From: Bacillota bacterium
GTDB lineage: Bacteria; Bacillota; Sulfobacillia; Sulfobacillales; Sulfobacillaceae
DNA: 61,674 nucleotides
Direction of reading: 5' to 3'
NCBI GenBank assembly: GCA_021792935.1
Contig: JAJYTS010000003.1
Location: forward strand, 1-61,674
The stretch's first letter is position 1; every line of letters starts with the position of its first letter. The notes under the pieces were generated by a model. The model made no database searches. It was not told the origin of the DNA and saw nothing but the letters and a program-made list of their open reading frames with translations. Both the position numbers and the translations under genes were made by a program. Positions 42,710 through 51,987 of the stretch are shown piece by piece.

Positions 42710-44554
42710 CTAGACAATTTCCACCCGATATTCCGTCAGCCAGGCATTGGCTTGAATGAGAAAGGCGAAGAGTTGCGCGTTGCCCATGAGTTGGCCAAAC
42801 CAGGGGATCTGGTCGGATTGGGGGCCGGCGACGATAACCTCTTTGATGCGCTGGCCGTCAATGAGGGCATTGATGGGCGCGGCGCCATCCTCGAGAATGG
42901 TCGACATTCGCGCCGCCATGGCGTTGAAGTAGGTGGGGTTAAGCGTCGAGGGATAGGGAGACTTGCGCCGTTGCAGCACCTCGTTGGGAAGCCACCCGGC
43001 CGCTGCCTGCCGCAGTATTCCTTTCGACGTTCCCTGATAGTTCTTTAGTTCCCAAGGGATGTTGAAGACATATTCGACCAGCCGGTGGTCGCAAAAGGGC
43101 ACGCGCACTTCCAGACTATGCGCCATGGTCATGCGGTCCTTGCGGTCTAACAGCGTCGGCAAAAAGCGGGTGATGCTGAGATGGGAAATCTCACGAATAC
43201 GGTGTTCTTGCCGCGTTTCCCCAGTCAGGTGGGGAACCTCCTCCAAGGCTTGCTGGTACCGGTCCTGTACATAGTCCACAGGGTTAATATACTGCCGGAA
43301 ATCGCGACTGAGCACGCTGACGCGGTCTCTCAATCGCAAGGACCAAGGGAAAGTTTCCGCGTTGAGGGAGTCGGGGCGATGAAACCAGGGGTATCCGCCA
43401 AAGATTTCATCGGCCGCCTCCCCGGAAAGGGCTACCGTGGCATGCTGTTTTATAATGCGGGCGAACACCAACAAGGAGGTGTCGACGTCCGCGTGTCCGG
43501 GGAGATCGCGGGCGCGCATGGCGGGAAGAAGATACTCGTCAAGTTCCGGGGTATCGAGCTCTACTCGAATGTTGCGCGTACCAAGAAATTGGGACACTCG
43601 CTCAACCCAGGGCGCGTCCATATTGGTTTGAAACCCATTGTCGCGGAAATAGCGCTCCATTTCCTTAAAATCAATGGAAAATGTCGTCAATCCCTGTCCG
43701 CCATCGCGGGTAAACTTCGATTGGGCAATGGCAGTCACTATGCTGGAATCAAGGCCTCCAGACAAGAGGGTGACCACCGGGACGTCGGCCACTAGTTGGC
43801 GGGTTACGGCATCCTGCAGCAAATCGCGAATGGTGGCTGCCGTTTGCGCGGCGTTGTCGGTATGGGGCGCGGCTTGTAGCGACCAATAGGGACTCATCCT
43901 GGTCCCACGCTCGTCATGGCGCAGATGCCATCCCGCTCGCAATTCCTGAATATCGGCAAACACGCCATGGCCCGGCGTGCGCGAGGGGCCCAACGCAAAA
44001 ACTTCCGCCAGTCCGTCAGCCTGAACCCGCCGCGAAACACATGGATGAGCCAGCAATCCTTTTATTTCTGACGCGAAAAGGAAGTTGCCGTTCTTTTCCG
44101 AGAAAAATAACGGTTTGACACCTAAACGGTCTCGCGCCATATAAAGGCTGTGAGTCTTGGAGTTCCACACGGCAAAGGCGAAGATTCCGTTGAGACGTGT
44201 TACCGCCTGGTCGCCCCAAGCGATATAGGCGGTTAGCAGCACTTCGGTATCCGACCGGGTCTGAAAAGTGAAGCCCAGCGACTCTAATTGCTGGCGCAGC
44301 TCTTGAAAGTTGTATAATTCTCCGTTATACGCCAGAGTGTAGACCGTATCGCCATGGCGGCGGGACATCGGCTGCGCGCCACCCTCCGGGTCAATAACCG
44401 ACAGTCGGCGGTGCGCGAATCCCGCATGAGCAGTAATCCAATTCCCGCTCGCGTCAGGGCCGCGGCAGGTCATGGACGCCGCCATCGCCTGCAAATGATG
44501 CCGCTCGCCCCCAATATCGCAGGAATGGTTAATCCACCCGGCAATGCCACACAT
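42710..44554 (-). CDS. asnB: Asparagine synthase (glutamine-hydrolysing)
   Basis: A 614-residue enzyme making asparagine from aspartate, ATP and glutamine. It starts M-CGIAGW, where Cys2 is the glutaminase nucleophile; RGPDASG, HRRLSVID and YNGELYN complete the N-terminal domain. The synthetase domain has the PP-loop LLSGGLDSSIV and SGEAADEIFGGYPW. GGGGGAG lies before ATG 44552-44554. It is divergent from purE. The protein is of the AsnB class, close in length to Bacillus AsnB/AsnO. The window's AspRS looks non-discriminating, so free asparagine may come from here. Confidence 0.94.
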   Translation of the reverse strand: MCGIAGWINHSCDIGGERHHLQAMAASMTCRGPDASGNWITAHAGFAHRRLSVIDPEGGAQPMSRRHGDTVYTLAYNGELYNFQELRQQLESLGFTFQTRSDTEVLLTAYIAWGDQAVTRLNGIFAFAVWNSKTHSLYMARDRLGVKPLFFSEKNGNFLFASEIKGLLAHPCVSRRVQADGLAEVFALGPSRTPGHGVFADIQELRAGWHLRHDERGTRMSPYWSLQAAPHTDNAAQTAATIRDLLQDAVTRQLVADVPVVTLLSGGLDSSIVTAIAQSKFTRDGGQGLTTFSIDFKEMERYFRDNGFQTNMDAPWVERVSQFLGTRNIRVELDTPELDEYLLPAMRARDLPGHADVDTSLLVFARIIKQHATVALSGEAADEIFGGYPWFHRPDSLNAETFPWSLRLRDRVSVLSRDFRQYINPVDYVQDRYQQALEEVPHLTGETRQEHRIREISHLSITRFLPTLLDRKDRMTMAHSLEVRVPFCDHRLVEYVFNIPWELKNYQGTSKGILRQAAAGWLPNEVLQRRKSPYPSTLNPTYFNAMAARMSTILEDGAAPINALIDGQRIKEVIVAGPQSDQIPWFGQLMGNAQLFAFLIQANAWLTEYRVEIV

Positions 44555-44694
44555 AATAGCTCCCCCTCGTAGGTTGGTTCCGCCAGCAAAATACTCTATG
44601 CTTAAGAAGGGAAGTCGCATCTTTGGGTCTCAAGGGGATTGCTGGAGAGACTCTCAGGATGTTCCTGCCGCAGGCTGGAGGAGGTTTTGGATAT

Positions 44695-45210
44695 TTGATT
44701 GCCGTTGCCATGGGAAGCCAGTCGGATTGGGAGACGTTGCGCCATAGCTGCGATGTTCTCCGTCAATTGGCCATCGCGCATGCGGTGCATGTTCTTTCCG
44801 CCCATCGAACGCCACAGCGCATGCTGGAATTTGCCCAGAGCGCGGAATCGCAAGGGTATCGCCTCATTATTGCCGGTGCCGGAGGTGCCGCTCATCTGCC
44901 CGGCATGCTGGCTAGCGCCACAACATTGCCCGTCATTGGCGTTCCTATATTAAGCTCCGCTCTTAGTGGGGTGGATTCGCTCCTGTCGATTGTACAAATG
45001 CCGGGAGGGGTTCCGGTGGGGACAATGGCTATCGGCAAGGCGGGTGCTATTAACGCGGCACTGTATGCCGCTCGAATCTTATCGTTGTTCGATGGGAATT
45101 TGCGCCAGCGGTTAACCGCCTATATTGAGGATATGCAAAACGCGGTATTGGAACAGGATCGGACGGTGAAGTCGCAGTGGGACGAGTTGTTCCCGTCGGA
45201 GGCACCATAG
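44695..45210 (+). CDS. purE: N5-carboxyaminoimidazole ribonucleotide mutase
   Basis: A 171-residue purine-synthesis enzyme converting N5-CAIR to CAIR. Seen: VAMGSQSDWETL, HVLSAHRTPQRM, IAGAGGAAHLPGM and the VQMPGGVPVGT loop, all in the order of bacterial class I PurE. The TTG at 44695 is favoured since GGAGGAGG precedes it by 9 bases; the frame extends to 44623. Its end overlaps purK by 34 bp. Confidence 0.95.
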   Translation: MIAVAMGSQSDWETLRHSCDVLRQLAIAHAVHVLSAHRTPQRMLEFAQSAESQGYRLIIAGAGGAAHLPGMLASATTLPVIGVPILSSALSGVDSLLSIVQMPGGVPVGTMAIGKAGAINAALYAARILSLFDGNLRQRLTAYIEDMQNAVLEQDRTVKSQWDELFPSEAP

Positions 45211-46334
45211 GGATTTTGGGTGGCGGGCAGTTAGGTCGAATGATGGCTTTAGCAGGGCGCGCCATGGGGCTTCATACCGTGGTGTGGGATACCGAGAAGG
45301 TGGGTCCCGCGCAGGAGGCGGCGGACCAGGTGGTGGCGGCTTCTTATGAGGATCGGGATGCGCTTGAGGTTTTCAGCCAGGCGGTTGATTGTGTGACCTA
45401 CGAGTTTGAAAACATCCCTTATGAGACCGCGCGTCAGTTAGGGGACAGGATTGGAGTTTTTCCGCCTCCCCAGCTATTATTTGTGAGTCAAAATCGGCTA
45501 CGGGAAAAGGATCGCGCTCGCGCGGCCGGACTTCCCACCACGCCCTATCGCGAGGTTAGCAGCGCCGAGCAGGCGAGCCAGGCCGCCAAAGAAGTGGGGC
45601 TGCCAGGAATTTTTAAAACGGTGAGCGGCGGCTACGATGGCAAAGGGCAAACCCGTGTCGCCACCGTTGAGCAAGCCGAGCAGGCTTTTAAGGCGCTTTT
45701 CGCCAACCGGCCTTTAATATATGAGCGGCAGATTAACTTTGTGGGCGAGATCTCGGTGGTGGTGGCCCGCGATCAATTGGGCACGGTGGTGACGTACCCG
45801 ATTTCGGAAAATCATCATCGGCAGGGCATTTTGGATTGGACGTTGGCGCCAGCCCGAGTACCGGCTTCCGTAGCCCATGATGCCGCGGCTGGTGCGCGGG
45901 TTATGGCGGAAGATTTGGACTTGGTAGGCGTGATGGCGGTCGAGTTCTTTGTGACGGCGGACCATCAGGTTCTCTTTAATGAGTTGGCGCCGCGGCCCCA
46001 CAACTCTGGACATTGGACCATTGAAGCAGCCTGGCCTTCGCAGTTTACTCAACACATGCGCGCTGTGGCGGGTTGGCCGGTGTTGGCGCCACGGCAATTT
46101 GCGCCAGCCGTGATGATTAACTTGATGGGAGAACTGTTCATGGAGGGGTTGGATCCCTTAGAGTCTCTCGTCCGTTTGGATGGCACGCAGCTACATTGGT
46201 ATGGCAAGAGGGAGATGCGGCCCGGGCGCAAAGTGGGCCATGCGACAGTCATGGGCGATACGGTGGACCAGGCGCTGCAGGGGGCGCGTGAGGCGAAAAG
46301 GATTCTGGGCGGAGAGTGGTATGATGGCGCGTAA
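45177..46334 (+). CDS. purK: N5-carboxyaminoimidazole ribonucleotide synthase
   Basis: A 385-residue ATP-grasp enzyme that forms N5-CAIR from AIR, bicarbonate and ATP, feeding PurE. The N-terminal GILGGGQLGRMMALAG, central KTVSGGYDGKGQ and YERQINFVGE, and NELAPRPHNSGHWT with metal ligands are diagnostic. GTG 45177 is the first in-frame start; GGAGG at 45198-45202 is followed only by ATA, so the exact start is unsure. The TetR gene overlaps its end by 14 bp. Confidence 0.95.
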   Translation: MGRVVPVGGTIGILGGGQLGRMMALAGRAMGLHTVVWDTEKVGPAQEAADQVVAASYEDRDALEVFSQAVDCVTYEFENIPYETARQLGDRIGVFPPPQLLFVSQNRLREKDRARAAGLPTTPYREVSSAEQASQAAKEVGLPGIFKTVSGGYDGKGQTRVATVEQAEQAFKALFANRPLIYERQINFVGEISVVVARDQLGTVVTYPISENHHRQGILDWTLAPARVPASVAHDAAAGARVMAEDLDLVGVMAVEFFVTADHQVLFNELAPRPHNSGHWTIEAAWPSQFTQHMRAVAGWPVLAPRQFAPAVMINLMGELFMEGLDPLESLVRLDGTQLHWYGKREMRPGRKVGHATVMGDTVDQALQGAREAKRILGGEWYDGA

Positions 46335-46926
46335 GAGCCGTAAGGATGCCATTATTGAGGCAGCAGCGGAGTTGTTCGCGGAAAAGGGGTATCACGCGAC
46401 AACGGTGCGCGACATTGCTGATGTGGCGGGAGTGCTGTCGGGTAGTTTATATGCTCATATTGAAACCAAGGAAGACCTGTATTTAGAGATTGTCCGGCGT
46501 GCGGCTCAAGACTTCACAGAAGCGGTGCAGCCGGTGGTGGAATCTTCGGACGCTCCCGATGCCAAATTGGGGCGGATGATTTCTGGACACTTGGCGGTAA
46601 TGGAGGAATCGCGAGCCTGGGCCCGCGTCTATTTAGAAGATTATTATCCACTAAGTCAACTCACCCGTAATGAAGCCCGTCGATTGCGCCGTGAATATGA
46701 ACGGCTTTGGGACAAGGTACTACAAGATGGACTTGATCAAGGTCTATTTCATGTTGAGGACCAAAGCTTCGCCCGACTATTTATTTTGTCGGCGTTAAAC
46801 GGGGTCATTCGGTGGCATCGGCCCGAAGGCCGCTTGACACTGGCGGAAATGGCGCAGGACTTTCTGGTGCTTATTTTGCGGGTGTTGGGCGCGGATTCGC
46901 CTTCGAAGCAGGCCAAGATGCCCTAG
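46321..46926 (+). CDS. TetR-family transcriptional regulator
   Basis: A 201-residue regulator. The N-terminal HTH domain is textbook: DAIIEAAAELFAEKGYHATTVRDIADVAGVLSGSLYAHIETKEDLY. The C-terminal ligand domain (helical, EESRAWARVYLEDYYPLS) resembles those of fatty-acid-responsive FadR-like TetRs, but this is a loose impression. GGAG precedes ATG 46321 by 6 bases; 46324 is an alternative. It overlaps purK and may regulate genes elsewhere; I see no palindrome next to it. Confidence 0.92.
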   Translation: MMARKSRKDAIIEAAAELFAEKGYHATTVRDIADVAGVLSGSLYAHIETKEDLYLEIVRRAAQDFTEAVQPVVESSDAPDAKLGRMISGHLAVMEESRAWARVYLEDYYPLSQLTRNEARRLRREYERLWDKVLQDGLDQGLFHVEDQSFARLFILSALNGVIRWHRPEGRLTLAEMAQDFLVLILRVLGADSPSKQAKMP

Positions 46927-46950
46927 CGGTGAGAATAAAGGACGGGGATC

Positions 46951-47361
46951 ATGCCGATTTGGCCCGCCATTAACGAAAGTTTAATGACTATAAGCGCTCT
47001 TTGCGTAGCGCTGGGTTGGTTCGTCATTCGCCAAGGCAGGCGCGCCATTCACCGCGCATTGATGCTTGTCGGCTCTCTGTTCGCGGCAGCCTTTTTTGTT
47101 AGCTACCTGACGCGAGAAGTTCTTCGCGGCGACACGGCTTTCACGGGCCCACCCGCTCTACAATTAACCTATTTTATGATATTAGCTATTCATATTATTT
47201 TCGCGACGGGCGGCGCCGTATTAGGCCTTATCACACTGCGCTGGGCGCTTTTGCGACGGTTCGCCCAGCACCGCCGCGTCGGACCCTGGACTGCCCGCGT
47301 CTGGCTGACCGCGGCTCTCTCTGGGTTTGCGGTTTTTCTACTCCTTTATCGGGTCTATTGA
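46951..47361 (+). CDS. DUF420 membrane protein (CtaM-like)
   Basis: A 136-residue membrane protein with four hydrophobic segments. The family's markers are visible: HRALMLVGSLFAAAFFVSYL, an IHIIFATGG helix, the HRRVGPWTARVWL loop and LLLYRVY at the end. Bacillus CtaM of this family is needed for haem-copper oxidase maturation. No oxidase gene is nearby in the window, so the partner is unknown. Confidence 0.85.
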   Translation: MPIWPAINESLMTISALCVALGWFVIRQGRRAIHRALMLVGSLFAAAFFVSYLTREVLRGDTAFTGPPALQLTYFMILAIHIIFATGGAVLGLITLRWALLRRFAQHRRVGPWTARVWLTAALSGFAVFLLLYRVY

Positions 47362-47427
47362 CGATCACGGGACTGAAGGGTGGATTAGTTGGCCTAGAAC
47401 AACCGTTGCCGGAATTGGAGGAAGCCT

Positions 47428-48753
47428 GTGCCGAACTTTCGGGTATTGTCGATATACCTCGTTGGGATGTTTGTGGGAGCGCTGGATACCACCATTATCG
47501 CGCCGGTCTTTCCCCTAATCATGAAAAGCTACCACATTCCCCTGCATTGGGTGGCCTGGACGGTTACCGGATACACGGTGGCGTATATTGCTTCCACCAT
47601 ATTGTCAGGGGCTTGGGGAGACCGTCTTGGTCACAAGCGGGTATTTTTATGGGGCGTTTCCGCCTTCATGCTGGCCTCGTTGTTGGCGGCCTTTTCCCCA
47701 AATTTTTGGGTGTTTATGCTGGCCCGGGTTATCCAGGGCGCGGGAGCCGGCGCGGTGTATCCCAACGCTCAAGCCGAAGGCATCAAGCAGTTCCCCCTAG
47801 CCCGGCGGGGATTGGCACTAGGGATATTTGGCGGAGTGTTTGGCTTGGCCAGTATTTTGGGGCCCACCCTGGGCGGGCTCATAGGTCAATACTTGGGATG
47901 GCCCGCCGTTTTCCTCGTGAATGTGCCCATCGTACTTTTTGTATTGCTATTTAGCAGACGCATTGCTGGCTCCACCGAGGAGGTGCGGGAACTTCCCGAC
48001 TGGAAGGGCGGCGCCGCGTTTTCGGTACTGCTGGCGAGCGGCCTGCTGGTGTTGGCGGCGGGTGGTTCGATTCGTCTGATATTCACCGTGGCGGCCCTTT
48101 TGGCCTTGGGCGTTTTTTTACGTCGGCAGCGGAAGTCCGCGACCCCCTTTTTAGATTCCACTCCTTTACGCGGGCGTGGCGGCGTAGCCATGATGATTGG
48201 GGCGGCCATTGTGGGCTTGGCCATGTCGGCAGCCGTGTTCGTTCCAACCTTGACGCAGCGGCAGTTGCATTTTAGCGTGTTGAATTCGGGACTATCCTTG
48301 TTGCCGGCCGCTTTCAGCGGCGCGGTGCTGGCGGGGGCGGGTGGCGTTCTCGTCGACCGCATTGGTCCCAAGAAAGTGCTGCTGGTTGGGTTGTTGGCGG
48401 CCGCAGTCGGCGGTCTGTTGTTGGCGCTGCCTCATCTCACCATTGTCCGCTTCGTGATAGCCATGCTGTTCTTCGGTCTTGGGACCGCTTTCACCATGGG
48501 TTCGCCTTTAAACCGCATGGCTCTTGGACTATATCGCGAGAATCAGTCCGGGGAAGCCTTGTCGGTTGTAGCCGTATTTCGGGGGATGGGGATGGCGGCG
48601 GGCCCCGTTCTGTTGACCGCGGTAGAGGCTCGTCAGGGCTTTTCGGGAATGTTTGCCACTCTTGCCTTGGTGTCAGCCATTGGCGTTGCCGTCTTTTTGT
48701 TTGTCCCCGACATCAAGGCGGTGCGTGCGGATCCAGCCGTCTCTGAAAGTTAA
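47428..48753 (+). CDS. Major facilitator superfamily transporter (drug:H+ antiporter-like)
   Basis: A 441-residue integral membrane protein with about 12 or more transmembrane segments. The N-terminus LDTTIIAPVFPLI and the A-motif GAWGDRLGHKRVFLWG are typical of DHA-type multidrug exporters, and motif C appears as GGVFGLASILGPTLGGLI. GTG 47428 follows GGAGG by 6 bases. The substrate is unknown. It lies 66 bp behind the DUF420 gene, on the same strand. Confidence 0.88.
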   Translation: MPNFRVLSIYLVGMFVGALDTTIIAPVFPLIMKSYHIPLHWVAWTVTGYTVAYIASTILSGAWGDRLGHKRVFLWGVSAFMLASLLAAFSPNFWVFMLARVIQGAGAGAVYPNAQAEGIKQFPLARRGLALGIFGGVFGLASILGPTLGGLIGQYLGWPAVFLVNVPIVLFVLLFSRRIAGSTEEVRELPDWKGGAAFSVLLASGLLVLAAGGSIRLIFTVAALLALGVFLRRQRKSATPFLDSTPLRGRGGVAMMIGAAIVGLAMSAAVFVPTLTQRQLHFSVLNSGLSLLPAAFSGAVLAGAGGVLVDRIGPKKVLLVGLLAAAVGGLLLALPHLTIVRFVIAMLFFGLGTAFTMGSPLNRMALGLYRENQSGEALSVVAVFRGMGMAAGPVLLTAVEARQGFSGMFATLALVSAIGVAVFLFVPDIKAVRADPAVSES

Positions 48754-48942
48754 CGGAGGGCCGTGCGGTGCCGTCCCGGGTTCATGGACAGACCCCTCCT
48801 TTAGCTTTGTGTCGCTTTCTTTGGTCTTAATCGGGTTTAACCCAGGTTGGCGCTTTTGCGCCAGAAATTGGATTGGACACGAAGGGTTAATCCGTCAATG
48901 GTGGGTGATAATAACGGCACCATTCTGATGGAGGTGAGATAA

Positions 48943-49164
48943 ATGGCGCGAGGCAGCAGCACTGGTAATCGGCCAGTCGTTCAGAGCGCGGCGCGGGCTT
49001 TGGACCAATTTAAGTACGAAGTGGCGCGCGAGATAGGAATCCAGGGGATTGAGGACGGATACTGGGGTGAGGTTCCTACCCGGCAGTGCGGGGCGGTTGG
49101 GGGGCAAATGGTGCGGAGAATGATTGAGATGGCCGAACAGCAAATGGCGGGGCGAACTCGCTAG
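48943..49164 (+). CDS. Alpha/beta-type small acid-soluble spore protein
   Basis: A 73-residue SASP. The pattern ALDQFKYEVAREIGI, then a Gly turn, VPTRQCGAVGGQMVRRMIEMAEQQMAG, follows the two conserved DNA-binding helices of alpha/beta SASPs; these saturate spore DNA, turn it to an A-like form, and are degraded by the Gpr protease at germination. AGGTGAG gives a strong ribosome site (GGAGGTGAGATAA-ATG). A sigma-G promoter is expected upstream, but I cannot point to a convincing one. Confidence 0.93.
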   Translation: MARGSSTGNRPVVQSAARALDQFKYEVAREIGIQGIEDGYWGEVPTRQCGAVGGQMVRRMIEMAEQQMAGRTR

Positions 49165-49170
49165 CGCACT

Positions 49171-49196
49171 AAAAGGCCGGGACACCGGCCTTTTTT
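49171..49196 (+). terminator. Rho-independent terminator after the SASP gene
   Basis: AAAAGGCCGG-GACA-CCGGCCTTTTTT: a perfect stem flanked by A- and T-runs, so it can act on both strands and serve the convergent hydrolase gene too. Confidence 0.93.
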
Positions 49197-49212
49197 ATGC
49201 GCTGACGGACCG

Positions 49213-50019
49213 TTAGTTTTTCAGTTGACGGGAAAAGAAGCTGAGAGTTTCCGCCCAGGCGTCGCGGGCGGCATTGACGTTGTATGAGGCTCGGGAATCA
49301 TTGAAAAAGGCGTGGCCGGCTTCGGCGTAGATTTTGTAGTGAAAAGTTTTGCCTAGTTTCGCCATGCCTTCGGCGAGGCTTGGGACGGCGTCGGTGATGC
49401 GATGGTCGGTCCCGCCATAAAACCCGTAGACAGGAGTGTCAATTCGCGCCAACGCCTCCTCGGTGGGAGCCGTACCGTAGTTGCAAACGGCGGCCTTGAC
49501 ACGCTGGTCCTCGGTGGCAAGAAGAAACGACAATCCGCCTCCCATGCAGTAGCCCACACTCACAACCGGGCTGTCGTTTTGTTCGGCAAAATCGACCCAG
49601 GCCTTTAATTGTCCTATGAAACGGGAATTATCCTTGGGCCCGAACAACAGTGCCAGGGTTTCGCGCAGATTTTGCGCCTCGGGTTGAGGCCGCTTATTAA
49701 TGTATTGCTCTCGGACAGCCGTGTCCCCCCATCCTTGCGGCGGCATGGTGTCCAAAAACCGTTTGACCCCTTGGATGCGCTTTGGCCGCAGAGCTTCAGG
49801 CACTTCACCCAAGGAGTATAAATCGGGAGCCAGGGCTTGATAACCGGCGGCCGCGAAGCGGTCGGCCATATCCTGAATATGTTCGTCCACGCCCCAGACT
49901 TCCTGAATCACGATCACCGTGGGCAAGACAGCTTCTCCGGCGGATGCGGGACGGGCTAAATAAGCGCGCATGGACTGGCCGTCATACTCTTCAGTAACCC
50001 AGCGTTGGCGAATTTCCAC
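49213..50019 (-). CDS. Dienelactone hydrolase family protein
   Basis: A 268-residue alpha/beta hydrolase. The catalytic triad reads Cys in GYCMGGG, Asp in GGTDHRI and His in EAGHAFFND, the usual dienelactone hydrolase set. No signal peptide. These enzymes open lactones in chlorocatechol breakdown, but most family members have other, unknown substrates. It has no aromatic-degradation neighbours here. AGGTGAT precedes the ATG. Confidence 0.92.
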   Translation of the reverse strand: MEIRQRWVTEEYDGQSMRAYLARPASAGEAVLPTVIVIQEVWGVDEHIQDMADRFAAAGYQALAPDLYSLGEVPEALRPKRIQGVKRFLDTMPPQGWGDTAVREQYINKRPQPEAQNLRETLALLFGPKDNSRFIGQLKAWVDFAEQNDSPVVSVGYCMGGGLSFLLATEDQRVKAAVCNYGTAPTEEALARIDTPVYGFYGGTDHRITDAVPSLAEGMAKLGKTFHYKIYAEAGHAFFNDSRASYNVNAARDAWAETLSFFSRQLKN

Positions 50020-50056
50020 TTAATATCACCTCCGTGGCCATTGTACCGGAATTTTC

Positions 50057-50986
50057 CTAATGATTGCGCGCCTCCAGCCATCTTTCGGCGTCGATGGCCG
50101 CTTGACATCCGGTACCGGCGGCAGTAATGGCCTGGCGGTAGCGTGAGTCGGCGACATCGCCGCAGGCGAACACCCCATCCACGCTAGTGAGGGTGGTTGC
50201 CCGGTCGGCGATAATGTATCCCACCTTATCGGTGTTGACCTGTCCAGCTAAAAAGGCGGTGTTGGGACGATGACCGATTGAGACGAACAAGCCCTCAGTG
50301 GCAAGAGTTTCCGTTTTGTCCGTGTCATTGTGGCGGATGGTGAGCCCTGTCACCCGGTTATTTTCACTTTCCACGGCGAGTGGCGTGGCGTTCAGCACCC
50401 ATTTAATCTTGGGGTTGTTGTGGGCACGGTCTTGCATCACCTTAGAGGCCCGTAAGTTTTCGCGGCGATGTACGATGGTCACCTCGGAAGCATAGCGGGT
50501 GAGAAAGGTGGCTTCTTCCATGGCGGAGTCTCCGCCTCCCACCACAATGATGCGCTTGCCCTTAAAAAAGAATCCGTCACAGGTTGCGCACGTTGACACG
50601 CCGTGCCCGATTAACTCGGATTCCCCGGGGATATCCAATAGTTTGGCGGAGGCTCCGGTTGAGATAATCAGTGCCTCGGCCTCATATTCGTTGTTATTCT
50701 CGGTGCGCACCAAAAACGGGTGCCGGCTAAGATCCACCGACGCCGCTTTATCAAAAACAAATTTGGCTCCAAACTTTTCGGCTTGTTTTTTCATGGTTTC
50801 CATCAAATCCGGACCCATAACGCCACTGGGGAAGCCGGGAAAATTCTCCACCTCGGTGGTTAGCATCAATTGCCCGCCTGGCTCGTCGCCTTCGATGACC
50901 AGGGGATGAAGATTGGCGCGGGCGGCATAGATGGACGCTGTATACCCCGCCGGCCCCGTTCCCAGGATAATTAGTTGCTCGCTCAT
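50057..50986 (-). CDS. trxB: Thioredoxin reductase
   Basis: A 309-residue flavoenzyme using NADPH to reduce thioredoxin. FAD motif GTGPAGYTASIYAARA at the N-terminus, NADPH motif VVGGGDSAMEEA, the redox pair CATC near residue 136, and GDVADSRYRQAITAAGTGC at the C-terminus. Length normal. AGGAG lies before the ATG. It is a stand-alone gene upstream of the dienelactone hydrolase on the same strand. Confidence 0.96.
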   Translation of the reverse strand: MSEQLIILGTGPAGYTASIYAARANLHPLVIEGDEPGGQLMLTTEVENFPGFPSGVMGPDLMETMKKQAEKFGAKFVFDKAASVDLSRHPFLVRTENNNEYEAEALIISTGASAKLLDIPGESELIGHGVSTCATCDGFFFKGKRIIVVGGGDSAMEEATFLTRYASEVTIVHRRENLRASKVMQDRAHNNPKIKWVLNATPLAVESENNRVTGLTIRHNDTDKTETLATEGLFVSIGHRPNTAFLAGQVNTDKVGYIIADRATTLTSVDGVFACGDVADSRYRQAITAAGTGCQAAIDAERWLEARNH

Positions 50987-51153
50987 TAGTTGCTCCTTTC
51001 ACGATTGCGCGGCATACCCTCCAGGAGTATCCCCTAATAGTATAACCGTTGGCCAAAATGTGGCCCGTACAGTCCGTCGTCTATTATATCTTTTTCTTGG
51101 TGCATGGAGATTTAGGGGAACCGCTTGTTAAAATGGGGCGAGGGAGGGCGAGC

Positions 51154-51420
51154 GTGAACGGATTAAAGAAATTCTTAGCGGATCGGACTCCATGGAGCCG
51201 GCGAAGTATTCATTGGTTTTGGGCAGCGGCCACCTGTGCTGGCGTCATGATTATTTTAGCCTACATACTATTGTGGTTGGGTATTCGGGGAGCCGTACAA
51301 GCTTGGCTGGCGCTGGTAGGACAGGGGGCATCAGTTTTGGTGACGGTCATCGTTTTTTGGGGCGCATATCGCTCGCGTCGGCGCGATATAGAAAAAGGGA
51401 GGCATTCTCCGCGTTCGTGA
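51154..51420 (+). CDS. Small two-helix membrane protein of unknown function
   Basis: An 88-residue protein with a basic N-terminus and two transmembrane segments (WAAATCAGVMIILAYILLWLGI and ALVGQGASVLVTVIVFW), ending in a basic tail RSRRRDIEKGRHS. GTG 51154 is chosen for the GGGAGGG six bases upstream; the frame extends back to 51049. Not recognised. Confidence 0.6.
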   Translation: MNGLKKFLADRTPWSRRSIHWFWAAATCAGVMIILAYILLWLGIRGAVQAWLALVGQGASVLVTVIVFWGAYRSRRRDIEKGRHSPRS

Positions 51421-51442
51421 CGGAGGGAAAGGAGAGAAGCGA

Positions 51443-51571
51443 CTGAATCGAAGGGCTATAGATTCATGGCGGCGTCCCGTTCGGGTGGTGCTGGTGGTCG
51501 CTGTGGTATGGGTTTGGTCACATGTGGCATCCGGGTCTCATTCCCTTATTTTCAGCTTATTGCACGGGTAG
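51443..51571 (+). CDS. Possible 42-aa secreted/membrane peptide with CTG start
   Basis: A CTG at 51443, six bases after GGAGAG, opens a 42-residue frame: basic NRRAIDSWRRPVRVVL, a hydrophobic core VVAVVWVWSHVAS and HSLIFSLLHG. It follows the small membrane protein by 22 bp. The rare start and small size keep confidence low. The remaining 51572-51945 stretch holds only a terminator. Confidence 0.3.
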   Translation: MNRRAIDSWRRPVRVVLVVAVVWVWSHVASGSHSLIFSLLHG

Positions 51572-51616
51572 CGGGAACTCTGGGAGGACGCGCCATCACA
51601 TGAGGGTTTTATCGTC

Positions 51617-51652
51617 ACGCGCTCTTGGCCGATTCGGCGGGGCGCGTTTTTT
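51617..51652 (+). terminator. Rho-independent terminator
   Basis: ACGCGC (51617-51622) pairs with GCGCGT (51642-51647) with inner pairing, followed by a run of T to 51652. It would end the transcript of the two small membrane proteins. Confidence 0.65.
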
Positions 51653-51929
51653 ATCATGCATCGGGTCCGGCGGAAAAACCGCGCCGGACATGGTGGACTA
51701 GAGTTTTCATCACGCTATGTGTAGCGGAGAACTTTATTCATTGCGGGCCGCTGGCAATTTTAGAGCCATTCCCGACGGGTGCTGAACTTTCCATGCGACT
51801 CGGCAACTCTTCCTATTTACCTCCAACGCCGAAAATGAGGGCCGTCCCGTTCGTTCTCCCCGGGTGGTCCAATGATGGTCGTCCTGAATTCCTGGAGCCG
51901 CGGTGATGCCGGGAGCCGCAGTCGGCATA

Positions 51930-51938
51930 TGATATACT
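51930..51938 (+). promoter_or_regulatory. Extended -10 promoter of the VTT-domain gene
   Basis: TGATATACT: TG at 51930-51931 and -10 TATACT at 51933-51938, about 50 bp before the ATG at 51988. No clear -35. Confidence 0.5.
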
Positions 51939-51987
51939 CAAGTACGTGCGATGCGCGAAGGACCCCGCCACTGGGGAGGTAGATAGC

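Noticed and set aside
43181-43795. 204-residue plus frame
   Set aside because: Antisense to asparagine synthase, whose motifs fill the region.
47358-47954. 198-residue plus frame near the MFS gene
   Set aside because: Gly/Arg-rich, no ribosome site, and fully overlapped by the MFS transporter in another frame.
48849-48864. Hairpin TGGCGC-TTTT-GCGCCA before the SASP gene as a terminator
   Set aside because: The stem is only 6 bp and no T-run follows.
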